From Rohdeia mirabilis (lineage in GTDB: Bacteria > Planctomycetota > UBA1135 > GCA-002686595), in NCBI GenBank assembly GCA_007750655.1, contig CP036290.1:4464001-4528000 (forward strand): DNA of 64,000 bases. The letters are read 5' to 3'. Positions 1 through 8,107 of this stretch are shown one piece after another (the stretch's first letter is position 1; every line of letters begins with the position of its first letter). The notes under the pieces are model-generated. The model had not been told where the DNA came from. It made no database searches and saw only the letters and a program-made list of their open reading frames with translations. A program made the position numbers and the translations under genes.

Positions 1-2402
1 CCCTGGGCACGCACGGTGAGGCTCGACGCGGGCGGCGTGTAGAGCATGTCGCCCTGGCCGAGCAGCTTCTCCGCGCCCGGCTTGTCGAGGATGACGCGGC
101 TGTCCTGGTTGGACGCGACCGTGAACGCGATGCGCGTCGGCAGGTTGCCCTTCAGGACGCCGGTGATGACGTTCGTCGACGGACGCTGCGTCGCGACGAT
201 GACGTGGATGCCGACCGCACGCGACTTCTGCGCGAGACGCGTGATGGCGCCCTCGGCCTCCTTCTTGGAGGTCATCATGAGGTCGGCCATCTCGTCGATG
301 ATGACGACGATGTACGGAACGCGGCGCGGCGTGCGCTCGGCGCTCCAGTTCTCGCCCATGCGTTCCTCGAGCTTCTTCTCGTTCTCGCCGAGCGCGTTGT
401 AGCCCTTGATGTTGCGCACGCCGGCGTTCTTGAACAGCTCGTAGCGCATCTCCATCTTCTCGCACGCCCACTCGAGCACGTTCGTGGCGTACTTCATGTC
501 CGTCACGACCGGGCACATCTGGTGCGGGATGTTCGAGAACATCTGCAGCTCGACCATCTTCGGGTCGATCATGATCGTCTGCACGTCGTGCGGCGAGCGC
601 GTCAGCATCAGGCTCGCGATGATCGTGTTGATGCAGACCGACTTGCCCGAACCCGTCTGACCCGCGATGAGGAGGTGCGGCATGCGCGCCAGGTCCTCGA
701 CGACCGGATTGCCCTCCGCGTCCATGCCGAGGAACATCGGCAGCGCGTAGTGCTTCGGGTCGTAGGCCTCCTTCGTGATCAGCTCGCTGAAGCGCACGAG
801 GCTGCGCTTGGCGTTGGGCACCTCGACGCCGACCGTCGAACGGCCGGGGATGGGCGCGATGACGCGGATCGACTTGGCGCGCAGGGCGGCGGCGATCTCG
901 TTCGACAGCTGGGTGACCTTGTTGAGGCGCGTGCCCTCGGCGACCTCGAGTTCGTAGAGCGTGACGACGGGTCCGACGGTGCTGCCGACGACCGTGGCCT
1001 CGACGCGGAAGCTGGCGAGCTGTTGCTCGAGTCGGCGCGCCTCGGTCTCGATCTCTTCCTGCGTGCGGCTGTTGGCGCGCGAGGAGTCCGGCGGGATCAG
1101 AAGATCGAGCGGCGGGAACTTCCACGGGCCCTTGGGCGGCGTCGGCGGGTCGTAGACCTTCGGCTCGGAGGCCTTGAAGGCGAGCTTCTTCTTGACCAGT
1201 GCGGCGTTGGACTTCTTCGGGGCGGGTTCGAGCTCGGCGGCTTCCTCCCACTCCTCGTCGTCACCTTCCTCCCATTCGCCGTCGTCGTCGGCGTACTCCC
1301 ACTCGCCGTCCTCGTCGTCGGCTTCTTCCTCGTCCTCGTAGATCCACTCGCCGTCGTCCTCGGCGACGGGCTCGTCGTCGTAGGCCTCGTCCTCCTCCCA
1401 CTCCTCGTCGGCCTCGGCGGACTCGTCCCACTCCTCGTCGTCGTACTCCTCGTCCTCGTACTCCTCTTCCGGCTCCGGCTCGACGACGGCCTTCTTCTTC
1501 GCGGGCGTCTTCTTGGCGGCCTTCTTCGCGGCCTTCTTCGTCGACTTCTTCGCAGTCGTCTTGCCGGGCACCGGCGCGAGCTCCACGTCGCCGCCGCGCA
1601 GGAAGTCCCACCACGACGCGAGGGTCGCGCGCGTCCAACCGCCGAGCGCCGAGAAGGTCGACTCGCCGCGCGTGCTGCGGCGTTCGCCGAGCCAGTGCAC
1701 GAAAGCGGTGATCGCCGGCACGAACGCCAGCTCGGTGGCCAGCATGAAACTCGCGGCCGTGACGAGCAGCGCGAGGATCCACGCGCCCAGGAGACCGAAG
1801 TTCTCGACCAACACGCCGGCCGGTCCGCCCTGGTCCGAAGCTCCGCGCACGAGCTGTTCGGCGAGCCAACCACCGGGCCCGAACTCGAGGCGATTGCCCG
1901 TCGCTGCGCCGACCTGCTGCAGCGCGAGCGTGCGGTCCGCGTACCCGGAGCCGAACGCCAGCTCGAACAGGATCGCGGACGCGAACAGGAGGCAGATGCC
2001 TCCGAACACGCGGACCCACGGGAAGTAGACGTGGCGCCCGCTCATCAGCACCACGCCCCAGGCCAGACCCAGGAAGCAGAGCAGGTAGCTGCTCCAGCCG
2101 ACCGAGTAGAGCGCGAAACGCGCCAGATAGACGCCGAGCGCGCCGCCGTAGTTGAACGAGGCCGACCGCGGATCCGTCTGGGGATCGAAGTAGCTGACCG
2201 CGCTGACGCCCAGCCACAACGCGAACCCGATGAAGAGCAGGCCCTTGATCTCCTGCAGCACGCCGCTCGTCTCCTCGTCGACCTCGCGCCCGACGGCGAG
2301 GCTCGAGAGCGTCGCGCCGATGCGCTTGAACGCGCGCGCGACGATGGAGGGTTCGGAGGTGCTCTTCTTCTTCGAGGAGCGTTTGGACGTGCGCTTGGCC
2401 AT
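1..2402 (-). CDS. ftsK: FtsK/SpoIIIE-type DNA translocase, C-terminus beyond window edge
   Basis: Septal DNA pump that moves chromosome ends during division; about 800 N-terminal residues lie in the window. Roughly four membrane segments (residues about 48-250) are followed by a Lys/Ala-rich stretch (about 281-303, AKKAAKK type) and a very acidic Asp/Glu/Trp/Tyr-rich linker (about 304-400). The FtsK alpha/beta motor follows, with Walker A GQTGSGKS at about 581-588, a Walker B-like IVVIIDEMADLM and the ATQRPSTNVITG motif. The start is the ATG at 2402 (MAKRTSKRSSKKKS). The gamma domain and stop codon are outside the window. It is the last gene in view of a minus-strand housekeeping run. Identity is certain from the motor motifs; the basic-plus-acidic linker is unusual in composition. 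Confidence 0.96.
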   Translation of the reverse strand, partial: MAKRTSKRSSKKKSTSEPSIVARAFKRIGATLSSLAVGREVDEETSGVLQEIKGLLFIGFALWLGVSAVSYFDPQTDPRSASFNYGGALGVYLARFALYSVGWSSYLLCFLGLAWGVVLMSGRHVYFPWVRVFGGICLLFASAILFELAFGSGYADRTLALQQVGAATGNRLEFGPGGWLAEQLVRGASDQGGPAGVLVENFGLLGAWILALLVTAASFMLATELAFVPAITAFVHWLGERRSTRGESTFSALGGWTRATLASWWDFLRGGDVELAPVPGKTTAKKSTKKAAKKAAKKTPAKKKAVVEPEPEEEYEDEEYDDEEWDESAEADEEWEEDEAYDDEPVAEDDGEWIYEDEEEADDEDGEWEYADDDGEWEEGDDEEWEEAAELEPAPKKSNAALVKKKLAFKASEPKVYDPPTPPKGPWKFPPLDLLIPPDSSRANSRTQEEIETEARRLEQQLASFRVEATVVGSTVGPVVTLYELEVAEGTRLNKVTQLSNEIAAALRAKSIRVIAPIPGRSTVGVEVPNAKRSLVRFSELITKEAYDPKHYALPMFLGMDAEGNPVVEDLARMPHLLIAGQTGSGKSVCINTIIASLMLTRSPHDVQTIMIDPKMVELQMFSNIPHQMCPVVTDMKYATNVLEWACEKMEMRYELFKNAGVRNIKGYNALGENEKKLEERMGENWSAERTPRRVPYIVVIIDEMADLMMTSKKEAEGAITRLAQKSRAVGIHVIVATQRPSTNVITGVLKGNLPTRIAFTVASNQDSRVILDKPGAEKLLGQGDMLYTPPASSLTVRAQ

Positions 2403-2874
2403 GGTTGCCGCGGGGGGGCGACGCGCCGAGGTTCCGGACGCGGACGGGACCGACCGGCGGGGAGCGCGGTCGACCGGTGGAGCCGCCGGGGTGGCCGAGT
2501 GGCGGCCGCGGCGGGGATCCGAGGAGGAGTCCGGACGGGACGGGTCCCGGACGAGGTGGGCAGCGCCGGAGCACCGTCCCATCGAGGCTGGTCCCGAGTG
2601 GTCCGGGGGCCGCGGGAGGAGCCGCTGGGCCACGGACCGTCGGGCCGATCGCCGGACGCGTCGCGGGCGGCGCGGGGCGTCGACACCACGCGCCCGCCGC
2701 GCCGAGGTGCGGAGGCGATCGTTCTCGCCAGAGAATCGCGCGTACGGGCCCTTTCGAGCAAGGAACAGCGCGCCCCGGTGCCCGTCGCGACACTGGAATC
2801 GCGCACTCCCGGTCAGCTTCCCGACGGGCGTCCAGCGAGCCGTGGGTGGGCGCGCTCGCGAGCGGACCGTTCGA
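2403..2874. other. Intergenic region upstream of ftsK, no gene seen
   Basis: About 470 nt between the coaB stop and the ftsK start. The open frames crossing it are antisense extensions with no recognisable protein. It must carry the ftsK promoter or leader, but I see no convincing -35/-10 pair. A stretch near 2490 resembles a tRNA D-arm but has no tRNA around it. Confidence 0.5.
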
Positions 2875-3588
2875 TCAGCGTCCGGCGGCGGCCGTCCGCG
2901 GGCGCTCGAGGCGCACCAAGTGCCGCGCGACGTGCGACTTCGATCGTCCGCGGATCTCGCGCGCCGACCCGTCCCGCCCGAGAACGGTCACCGACGTGGT
3001 GGTCGCACCGAGGGCCGAGGCGTCGTTGAGGACCACGAAGTCGGCGTTCTTGCGGCGCATCTTGCCCAGGGCGCGGCGGACGCCGTCCCCGGTCTCGAGC
3101 GCGAAGCCCACCACCAGTCGCTCCCCCTTGCGCCGCGCGATCGTCGCCAAGAGGTCGGGGTTCTTCACCAACTCGATCGTGGCCGTGTCCGTGCCGTCGT
3201 CCTTCTTGCGCCACTTGCCCGCCAGCCGGCGCTTCGGCCTGAAATCGGCCACAGCGGCGGCCATGATCAGGACATCGCATTCGGGGAAGTGCTCGCGCAG
3301 CGCCTCCAGCATGTCGCGCGCGCTCGTCACGTCGACGCGAGTGACGCCGTCCGGCGTCGGCTGGTGGACAGGGCCCGCGATGAGGACGACGTCGTCCCCG
3401 CGCTCGGCGGCGGCCTTGGCGATCTCGAAACCCATCAGCCCGCTGGACTCGTTCGACAGGTAGCGGACCGGGTCGATGTACTCGCGGGTCGGCCCGGCGG
3501 TCACGACCACGCGGCGCGGCGGCGGTCCCTCCTGGCCCTTCTTCGTCGCGGCCTTCTTCGCCGCTCTCTTCGCCGTCTTCTTCGCCAC
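2875..3588 (-). CDS. coaB: Phosphopantothenate-cysteine ligase (CoaB), stand-alone
   Basis: Second half of the usual bifunctional CoaBC (Dfp): it joins 4'-phosphopantothenate to cysteine, using a nucleotide triphosphate, in CoA synthesis. The 237-residue protein shows the Rossmann-like start VVVTAGPTREYIDPVR, the SNESSGLMG motif, VLIMAAAVADFRP and the KNPDLLA motif. The start is GTG at 3588, 2 nt after the coaC TGA, so the two halves are separate, probably coupled reading frames. The N-terminus before the catalytic domain is a short Lys/Ala-rich tail (AKKTAKRAAKKAATKK). That tail is not part of the known family and resembles the basic segment in the FtsK linker next door. Confidence 0.93.
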   Translation of the reverse strand: MAKKTAKRAAKKAATKKGQEGPPPRRVVVTAGPTREYIDPVRYLSNESSGLMGFEIAKAAAERGDDVVLIAGPVHQPTPDGVTRVDVTSARDMLEALREHFPECDVLIMAAAVADFRPKRRLAGKWRKKDDGTDTATIELVKNPDLLATIARRKGERLVVGFALETGDGVRRALGKMRRKNADFVVLNDASALGATTTSVTVLGRDGSAREIRGRSKSHVARHLVRLERPRTAAAGR

Positions 3589-3590
3589 GG

Positions 3591-4163
3591 TCAGGACCTC
3601 GCGTCGAAGGCCTGTTCGAGCAGAGCGGCGACGCGCGGGACGAGGTCCATGGGCTCGGCCATCCGACCGGTCCCCTCGACGCCGCAGGCCATGTGCCCGG
3701 AACCCGGATCGGCCTGGACCCAGCCGTCCTCGATCAGGCGTGCGACGTTGCGGCGCACGGCCGGCGCCTCCCACATGATCGGGTTCATGGCGGGCGAGAA
3801 CAGCCGCGGGACCTTCGTCGAGGTGGCCAGCAGCGTCGTCGTGAGCAGATCGCCCGCGATCCCGTTCGCGATGCGCCCGATCAGATCGGCCGAGGCCGGA
3901 GCCACGACGATCACGTCGGCCCACTGGGACAGATCGATGTGGTCCATCGCGCCGCGCCGCTCGGAGCCGAACTCGGTCGAACCCGCGGGCTCGCCGGTCA
4001 GCGCCTCGAAGAGCTGGGGCGAGATCAGTTCGGCGGCGCGCGGCGTGAGGACGCAGCGCACGCGGTGACCGGCCTGGCTGAGCTTGCTGGCCAGGTCGCA
4101 GCCCTTGTGGAGCGCCGCCGAGGCCGAACAGCCCAGCAGCACGTTGCCCGTGATCTCGTTCAT
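3591..4163 (-). CDS. coaC: Phosphopantothenoylcysteine decarboxylase (CoaC), stand-alone
   Basis: FMN-dependent decarboxylase that makes 4'-phosphopantetheine in CoA synthesis; 190 residues, the length of the isolated HFCD flavoprotein domain. Visible motifs are the N-terminal LLGCSASAALHKG FMN loop, VVAPASADLIGRIANG, the family signature SPAMNPIMWEAP and the substrate-clamp region MACGVEGTGRMAEP. A good Shine-Dalgarno (GAGGA, 6 nt spacing) precedes the ATG at 4163. coaB follows after 2 nt. It lies downstream of gmk, as in the common yicC-gmk-rpoZ-coaBC order, but no rpoZ is present in the 64-nt gap. Confidence 0.94.
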   Translation of the reverse strand: MNEITGNVLLGCSASAALHKGCDLASKLSQAGHRVRCVLTPRAAELISPQLFEALTGEPAGSTEFGSERRGAMDHIDLSQWADVIVVAPASADLIGRIANGIAGDLLTTTLLATSTKVPRLFSPAMNPIMWEAPAVRRNVARLIEDGWVQADPGSGHMACGVEGTGRMAEPMDLVPRVAALLEQAFDARS

Positions 4164-4181
4164 GCGTGTTCCTCGTGGGTG

Positions 4182-4200
4182 GGCACCGTGCCTCGGTGCC
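4182..4200 (-). terminator. Small hairpin between gmk and coaC
   Basis: Seven-base-pair perfect stem GGCACCG/CGGTGCC with a 5-nt loop in the gmk-coaC gap. There is no U-run, so it may be a processing or attenuation hairpin rather than a terminator. Confidence 0.3.
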
Positions 4201-4227
4201 GCTCGGTCGATTCGTCCAACGGCCCGC

Positions 4228-4827
4228 TCAGTCCTGCGGCGCGTCGTCCGCGCGCGGCTCGAGCCCGATCAACGCGCAGGTCTCGCGATAAGCGCGCTCG
4301 GCGTCGTCGTTGACCACGACGTGATCGTACGCGCCGCGCTGCTCGCGCTCGGCCCGGGCCTTCGCCAGTCGACGCTCGACCACCTCGCGCGTCTCGGTGC
4401 CGCGGCCCTCGAGGCGCCGACGCAGCTCGGCGTCGTCGGGCACGTCGATGAAGATGAACAGGGCCTCGGGCAGACGCTGTCGCACCTGGAGCGCACCCTG
4501 GACGTCGATCTCGAGCAGGAAGACCTTGCCGCCCAGCACCGCTTCGTCGAGCGGACCGCGCGGCGTGCCGTAGAGGTTGCCGTAGACCTCGGCCCACTCG
4601 AGGAAGCGGTCGGACGCGATGCCGCCCTTGAACTCCTGCTCGTCGACGAAGAGGTAGTGGACGCCGTGTTCCTCGCCGGGTCGCGGCGCGCGCGTGGTGC
4701 ACGAAACGCTGAAGACGACGCGCGGGTCCTGGCGCAGACGACGGCCGATCGTGCTCTTCCCGCTGCCCGAGGGCCCCGAGATGACGACGGCGCGTCCCGG
4801 TCCGTTGCTGTGGTTCACGGAGCTCAT
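4228..4827 (-). CDS. gmk: Guanylate kinase
   Basis: Phosphorylates GMP to GDP in purine nucleotide recycling. The 199 residues match the family length. The P-loop GPSGSGKS is at 18-25, followed by the GMP-binding VSCTTRAPRPGE motif, YGTPRGPLDE, and the LEIDVQGALQVR and VPDDAELRRRL segments. The ATG at 4827 overlaps the yicC stop as ATGA, so the two are translationally coupled. Nothing is missing from the active site. Confidence 0.97.
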   Translation of the reverse strand: MSSVNHSNGPGRAVVISGPSGSGKSTIGRRLRQDPRVVFSVSCTTRAPRPGEEHGVHYLFVDEQEFKGGIASDRFLEWAEVYGNLYGTPRGPLDEAVLGGKVFLLEIDVQGALQVRQRLPEALFIFIDVPDDAELRRRLEGRGTETREVVERRLAKARAEREQRGAYDHVVVNDDAERAYRETCALIGLEPRADDAPQD

Positions 4828-5699
4828 TCGACGTTCTGGACCTGCTCGCGCAGCCGTTCGATCGCGGTCTTCGCGTCCACGACCCAATGGGCGATCTGCG
4901 CGTCGGCAGACTTGGACCCTACGGTGTTCACCTCGCGGAAGAGCTCCTGCACGAGGAAGTCGAGCTTGCGACCGACCGCATCCGTCCCGCTGCCGAGCAG
5001 ATCGCCGAGTGCGCCGAGGTGCGCCTCGAGACGCGAGAGTTCCTCGGCGATGTCCGCGCGGTCGGCGATCGACGCTACTTCGCGCGCCAGCTCGTCGGCT
5101 TCGATCGTCGGACGGTCGACGAGCAGCGCGACGCGGCGACGCAGTTCGTCCTGCAGCCGCTTCACGACGTCGGGCGCACGCTCGGCGATGAGCGCGACGG
5201 TCGCCTTCAGTTCGGCGGCGTTCCGCGCGAGGTCGTCCGCCATGGCGAGCCCCTCGCGGTCGCGCATCTCGACCAGGCCGTCGAGCGCTCCGGCCGTGGC
5301 CTCCATCAGCGCCGCCTTGGTGGCGCGCGGATCGAACTCGGTCGAGCGCGTCTCGAGCACGCCCGGCAGGTGCGCCCACTCGGCGAGCGAGAGCGTGAAC
5401 GGCACGCCGGCGGTGGCCGCGAGTTGTTCGAGCTGTTCGCGATAGCGCGCCACCACGTCCTCGTCGACGCGCACGGTCGCCGCGCCGCCGACCGGCTCGA
5501 CGCGCACGGAGAGATTCACCGAACCGCGCCCGAGCCGCTGCTTGACCAGGTTCTCGACGTCGGCCTCGAGCGCGCCCATGTCGTGGGGCAGGCGCACCTT
5601 CACCTGGAGGAAGCGGTGGTTGACCGAACGCGCTTCGACGGTCACACGCACCGTCGCGTGCTCCGCGGTCGCGGCACCGAATCCTGTCATCGAGCGCAT
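4824..5699 (-). CDS. yicC: YicC/YloC family endoribonuclease
   Basis: YicC-family proteins act as endoribonucleases and are usually encoded next to gmk. The 291 residues begin with the diagnostic MRSMTGFG, continue with VEARSVNHRFLQVKVRLP, and end with the conserved C-terminal part (REVNTVGSKSADAQIAHWVVDAKTAIERLREQVQNVE). It overlaps gmk by 4 nt (ATGA). The true start could be the fourth codon (MTGFG). Confidence 0.93.
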   Translation of the reverse strand: MRSMTGFGAATAEHATVRVTVEARSVNHRFLQVKVRLPHDMGALEADVENLVKQRLGRGSVNLSVRVEPVGGAATVRVDEDVVARYREQLEQLAATAGVPFTLSLAEWAHLPGVLETRSTEFDPRATKAALMEATAGALDGLVEMRDREGLAMADDLARNAAELKATVALIAERAPDVVKRLQDELRRRVALLVDRPTIEADELAREVASIADRADIAEELSRLEAHLGALGDLLGSGTDAVGRKLDFLVQELFREVNTVGSKSADAQIAHWVVDAKTAIERLREQVQNVE

Positions 5700-5733
5700 G
5701 GGCAGGTCGGGCTCGTCGTGGTTCGCGTCTGGA

Positions 5734-6351
5734 TCAGGCCCGGCTGCCGGGCTTGATCGGTGTGGAGTTCTCGAAGCCTTCGGGCGGATCGCTGGGGGCC
5801 CACGTGCGCGCGGTGACCTCGGCCAGTGCGACCAACGGCAGGCCCAGGTCGGCGAAGGGGTTGCCGCCCGAGCGGTTCACCACGCTGCCGACGGCGACGA
5901 CCTTCGCGCCGATCTCGTTCAGAAGGTCGATGACCTCCTTCGCGGAGCCGCCGGTGGTGACCACGTCCTCGACGACGAGGCAGCGCGTTCCCGGCGCGAT
6001 GACGAATCCGCGGCGCAGCGCCATGCCCGCGCCCTTCTCGCCCTTGCGCTCGGTGAAGAACGACTTCGTCCCCGCCGCGCGCGCCACTTCCTGGGCCCAG
6101 ACCACGGCGCCGAGCGCCGGTCCGACGACCAGGTCGTACTCGAGTCCTTCGGCCGCGAGGCGCGCCACGAGTGCGTTCGCCAGCTGGCCGGCGCTGCGCG
6201 GATCGCACAGAGCGAGCGCGCACTGGAAGTAGCGGTCCGAGTGCAGTCCGCTCGACAGCAGGAAGTGCCCCTCGAGCAGGGCGTTCTCACGGCGCAGAAG
6301 GTCGAGGACCTCGCCGCTCCCGAGCACGTCGTTCCCGGACACGCCGCTCAC
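5734..6351 (-). CDS. pyrE: Orotate phosphoribosyltransferase
   Basis: Transfers phosphoribose from PRPP to orotate in pyrimidine synthesis. The 205-residue protein carries the PRPP-binding loop VVEDVVTTGGSAKE (about 127-139), the catalytic-loop region FFTERKGEKGAG, and SSGLHSDRYF near the N-terminus. Translation starts at GTG 6351, overlapping the secG stop as GTGA. The C-terminus extends slightly (STPIKPGSRA). Confidence 0.95.
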   Translation of the reverse strand: MSGVSGNDVLGSGEVLDLLRRENALLEGHFLLSSGLHSDRYFQCALALCDPRSAGQLANALVARLAAEGLEYDLVVGPALGAVVWAQEVARAAGTKSFFTERKGEKGAGMALRRGFVIAPGTRCLVVEDVVTTGGSAKEVIDLLNEIGAKVVAVGSVVNRSGGNPFADLGLPLVALAEVTARTWAPSDPPEGFENSTPIKPGSRA

Positions 6352-6656
6352 TCGACCGGCGTTCCGCCCGCCGGCTGTTCGCCGACCGGCTCGACCGTGT
6401 CGACGCCGTCACCGATGACCGAACCGGACGAGGACTTCGCGAGCAGGACGATCGTCAGGGCCGAACCCATGAAGACGAGCGCCACCGCGGCCGTGAAGCG
6501 GGTGATGCCGCGCGCACCGACGCCGAAGGTCTGCTGGCCGGCGCCACCGAAGGCATCGCCGAGACCGCCACCGCGACCCTCTTGGACGAGGATCACGACG
6601 ATCAGGAGCAGCGACGAGAGCGCGAAGACCAGGTAGAGGATCGTTTCGAGGAACAT
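6348..6656 (-). CDS. secG: Preprotein translocase subunit SecG
   Basis: Small membrane subunit of the SecYEG channel. The 102 residues hold two membrane helices (about 3-22 and 53-72) joined by the typical glycine-rich cytoplasmic loop VQEGRGGGLGDAFGGAGQQTFG. The ATG at 6656 (MFLETILYLV) was chosen because sequence before it is charged and not conserved. A TATCGT hexamer near 6735 could be its -10. It overlaps pyrE by GTGA. Confidence 0.94.
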   Translation of the reverse strand: MFLETILYLVFALSSLLLIVVILVQEGRGGGLGDAFGGAGQQTFGVGARGITRFTAAVALVFMGSALTIVLLAKSSSGSVIGDGVDTVEPVGEQPAGGTPVE

Positions 6657-6896
6657 GCCAATGGAGCGGCAGCTCGGAGGGCGCCGGTGACCGATCCGCG
6701 GAGGCGGGGTCCCAGGCGTCGAAGGGCGGACACGATAGCGCCGCGAGGGCCACCGGGCCACCCTTCGGCCGGCTCTCGGGCGCCGCCCGTGCGGGCCGCT
6801 GCGGCCTCGAGGTGGCGGGATCGGCCGCGAACCAGCGCGGCGAGCGAACCCTGGACCTGCCGCGAGCGGCCAGATTCGCCCCCCGGCGGCCGTCCG

Positions 6897-7109
6897 TCAG
6901 TGCTCGCGGGCCTCGAGCAGCGAGCCCGTCCGCCCCGAGGAGGTCACCACGATCGTGGCCGCGCTGACGAGGAAGACGACCGCCGTGTAGAAGAGCGCCC
7001 GCCGCAGTTTGGGGCGCACCGTGTCCTCGGATCCGTCCACGAGGACCAGCACGACGAGCGCGATCGCCGAGAGGGCGAGCACCAGGAAGAGGAGCGTCTG
7101 GACCAGCAC
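6897..7109 (-). CDS. SecG-like small two-helix membrane protein
   Basis: About 70 residues with two hydrophobic helices separated by a short basic loop (DTVRPKLRRALF). The helices resemble SecG encoded 240 nt downstream on the same strand: TLLFLVLALSAIALVVLVLV against TILYLVFALSSLLLIVVILV, and TAVVFLVSAATIVV against TAAVALVFMGSALTIVL. The glycine-rich SecG loop is missing. GTG at 7109 puts the start directly before helix 1; GTG at 7178 would give 93 residues. It lies between tpiA and secG in the same run. It could be a SecG duplicate or an unrelated two-helix protein. Confidence 0.6.
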   Translation of the reverse strand: MLVQTLLFLVLALSAIALVVLVLVDGSEDTVRPKLRRALFYTAVVFLVSAATIVVTSSGRTGSLLEAREH

Positions 7110-7227
7110 GCGGGCGACAGTAGCCGCCGCGACGGGCGCGACGGGGCAGCGGCGCGGGCCGGGACCTGAGCCGTCCACGGGCCGGGACGGCGAGCGGCAC
7201 GGCGAGCGGGGCCACGCCCGCCGCCGG

Positions 7228-7983
7228 TCAGCGGATGGCCGCGGCGATCCCGGTGAAGGAGTCGGCCTTCAAGGACGCTCCACCCACCAGCGCGCCGTCC
7301 ACGTTCGGCCGACCGAGCAGCTCGCGCGCGTTGTCGGGCTTGACCGAACCGCCGTACTGGATGCGCACGGACGCGGCCGCGGCGTCGTCGAACAGTCCGG
7401 CGAGCAGGCCGCGCACGAACGCGTGCACTTCCTCGGCCTGGTCGGGCGTGGCGACCTTCCCGGTGCCGATCGCCCAGACCGGCTCGTAGGCCAGGGTCAA
7501 CCGGCCGAGGTGCGCCCGATCGAAGTCCGCGAGCGCGCTGGTCAGTTGGCGCCGGACCACCGACTCGGTCCGGCCGGCCTCGCGCTCCTCGAGCAGTTCG
7601 CCGAGGCACAGGATCGCGTCGAGCCCGCCGGCGAGCGCCGCACCGAGCTTGGCCGCGATCAGCTCGTCGCTCTCGCCGTAGACGTGGCGCCGTTCGGAGT
7701 GGCCGACGATCGCGAACGTGGCCCCCACCTCCTTCAGCATCCGCGCCGAGATCTCGCCCGTGAAGGCGCCGCTGTCCTGGTCGCAGCAGTTCTGGGCGCC
7801 GACGCGCACGCTCGTTCCGCGCAGGGCCTCGGCCACGGCTTCGATGTGGACGTAGGGCGGTGCGACGGCGAGGTCGACGCCGGTCGCGTCACTCGTGGCG
7901 GCCGCGATCCCGCGCGCCAGGTCGAGGGCTCCGGCCCGGTCGAGGTTCAGCTTCCAGTTGCCGGCGATGTAGGGGGTGCGCAT
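7228..7983 (-). CDS. tpiA: Triosephosphate isomerase
   Basis: Interconverts dihydroxyacetone phosphate and glyceraldehyde 3-phosphate. The 251 residues show the full active site: N9 and K11 (AGNWKLN), His95 in GHSERR, Glu167 in YEPVWAIGTG, and the phosphate-binding YGGSVKPDN and GALVGGASL loops. It lies between the O-acetylation pair and the SecG-like gene on the minus strand. Confidence 0.97.
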   Translation of the reverse strand: MRTPYIAGNWKLNLDRAGALDLARGIAAATSDATGVDLAVAPPYVHIEAVAEALRGTSVRVGAQNCCDQDSGAFTGEISARMLKEVGATFAIVGHSERRHVYGESDELIAAKLGAALAGGLDAILCLGELLEEREAGRTESVVRRQLTSALADFDRAHLGRLTLAYEPVWAIGTGKVATPDQAEEVHAFVRGLLAGLFDDAAAASVRIQYGGSVKPDNARELLGRPNVDGALVGGASLKADSFTGIAAAIR

Positions 7984-8107
7984 GGGTCGAGTTCGTGGGG
8001 GGAACGAGCGTCGGTGTGCGACCGATGGGTCGGACGGGGGCTCCGAGCATATCGAGCGCGCGTCCCTCGACGGGCTCGCCTCGACGTTCGCGGTGGAGCC
8101 TGTGCGC

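Noticed and set aside
2485..2580. tRNA-like stretch GGTGGCCGAGTGG
   Set aside because: Looks like a Ser/Leu tRNA D-arm but no acceptor stem, anticodon arm or T-loop can be drawn around it.
204..3029. Very long open frame on the plus strand opposite ftsK
   Set aside because: A high-GC antisense shadow; its translation is low-complexity Arg/Asp/Leu sequence, while the minus strand encodes recognisable FtsK and CoaB.
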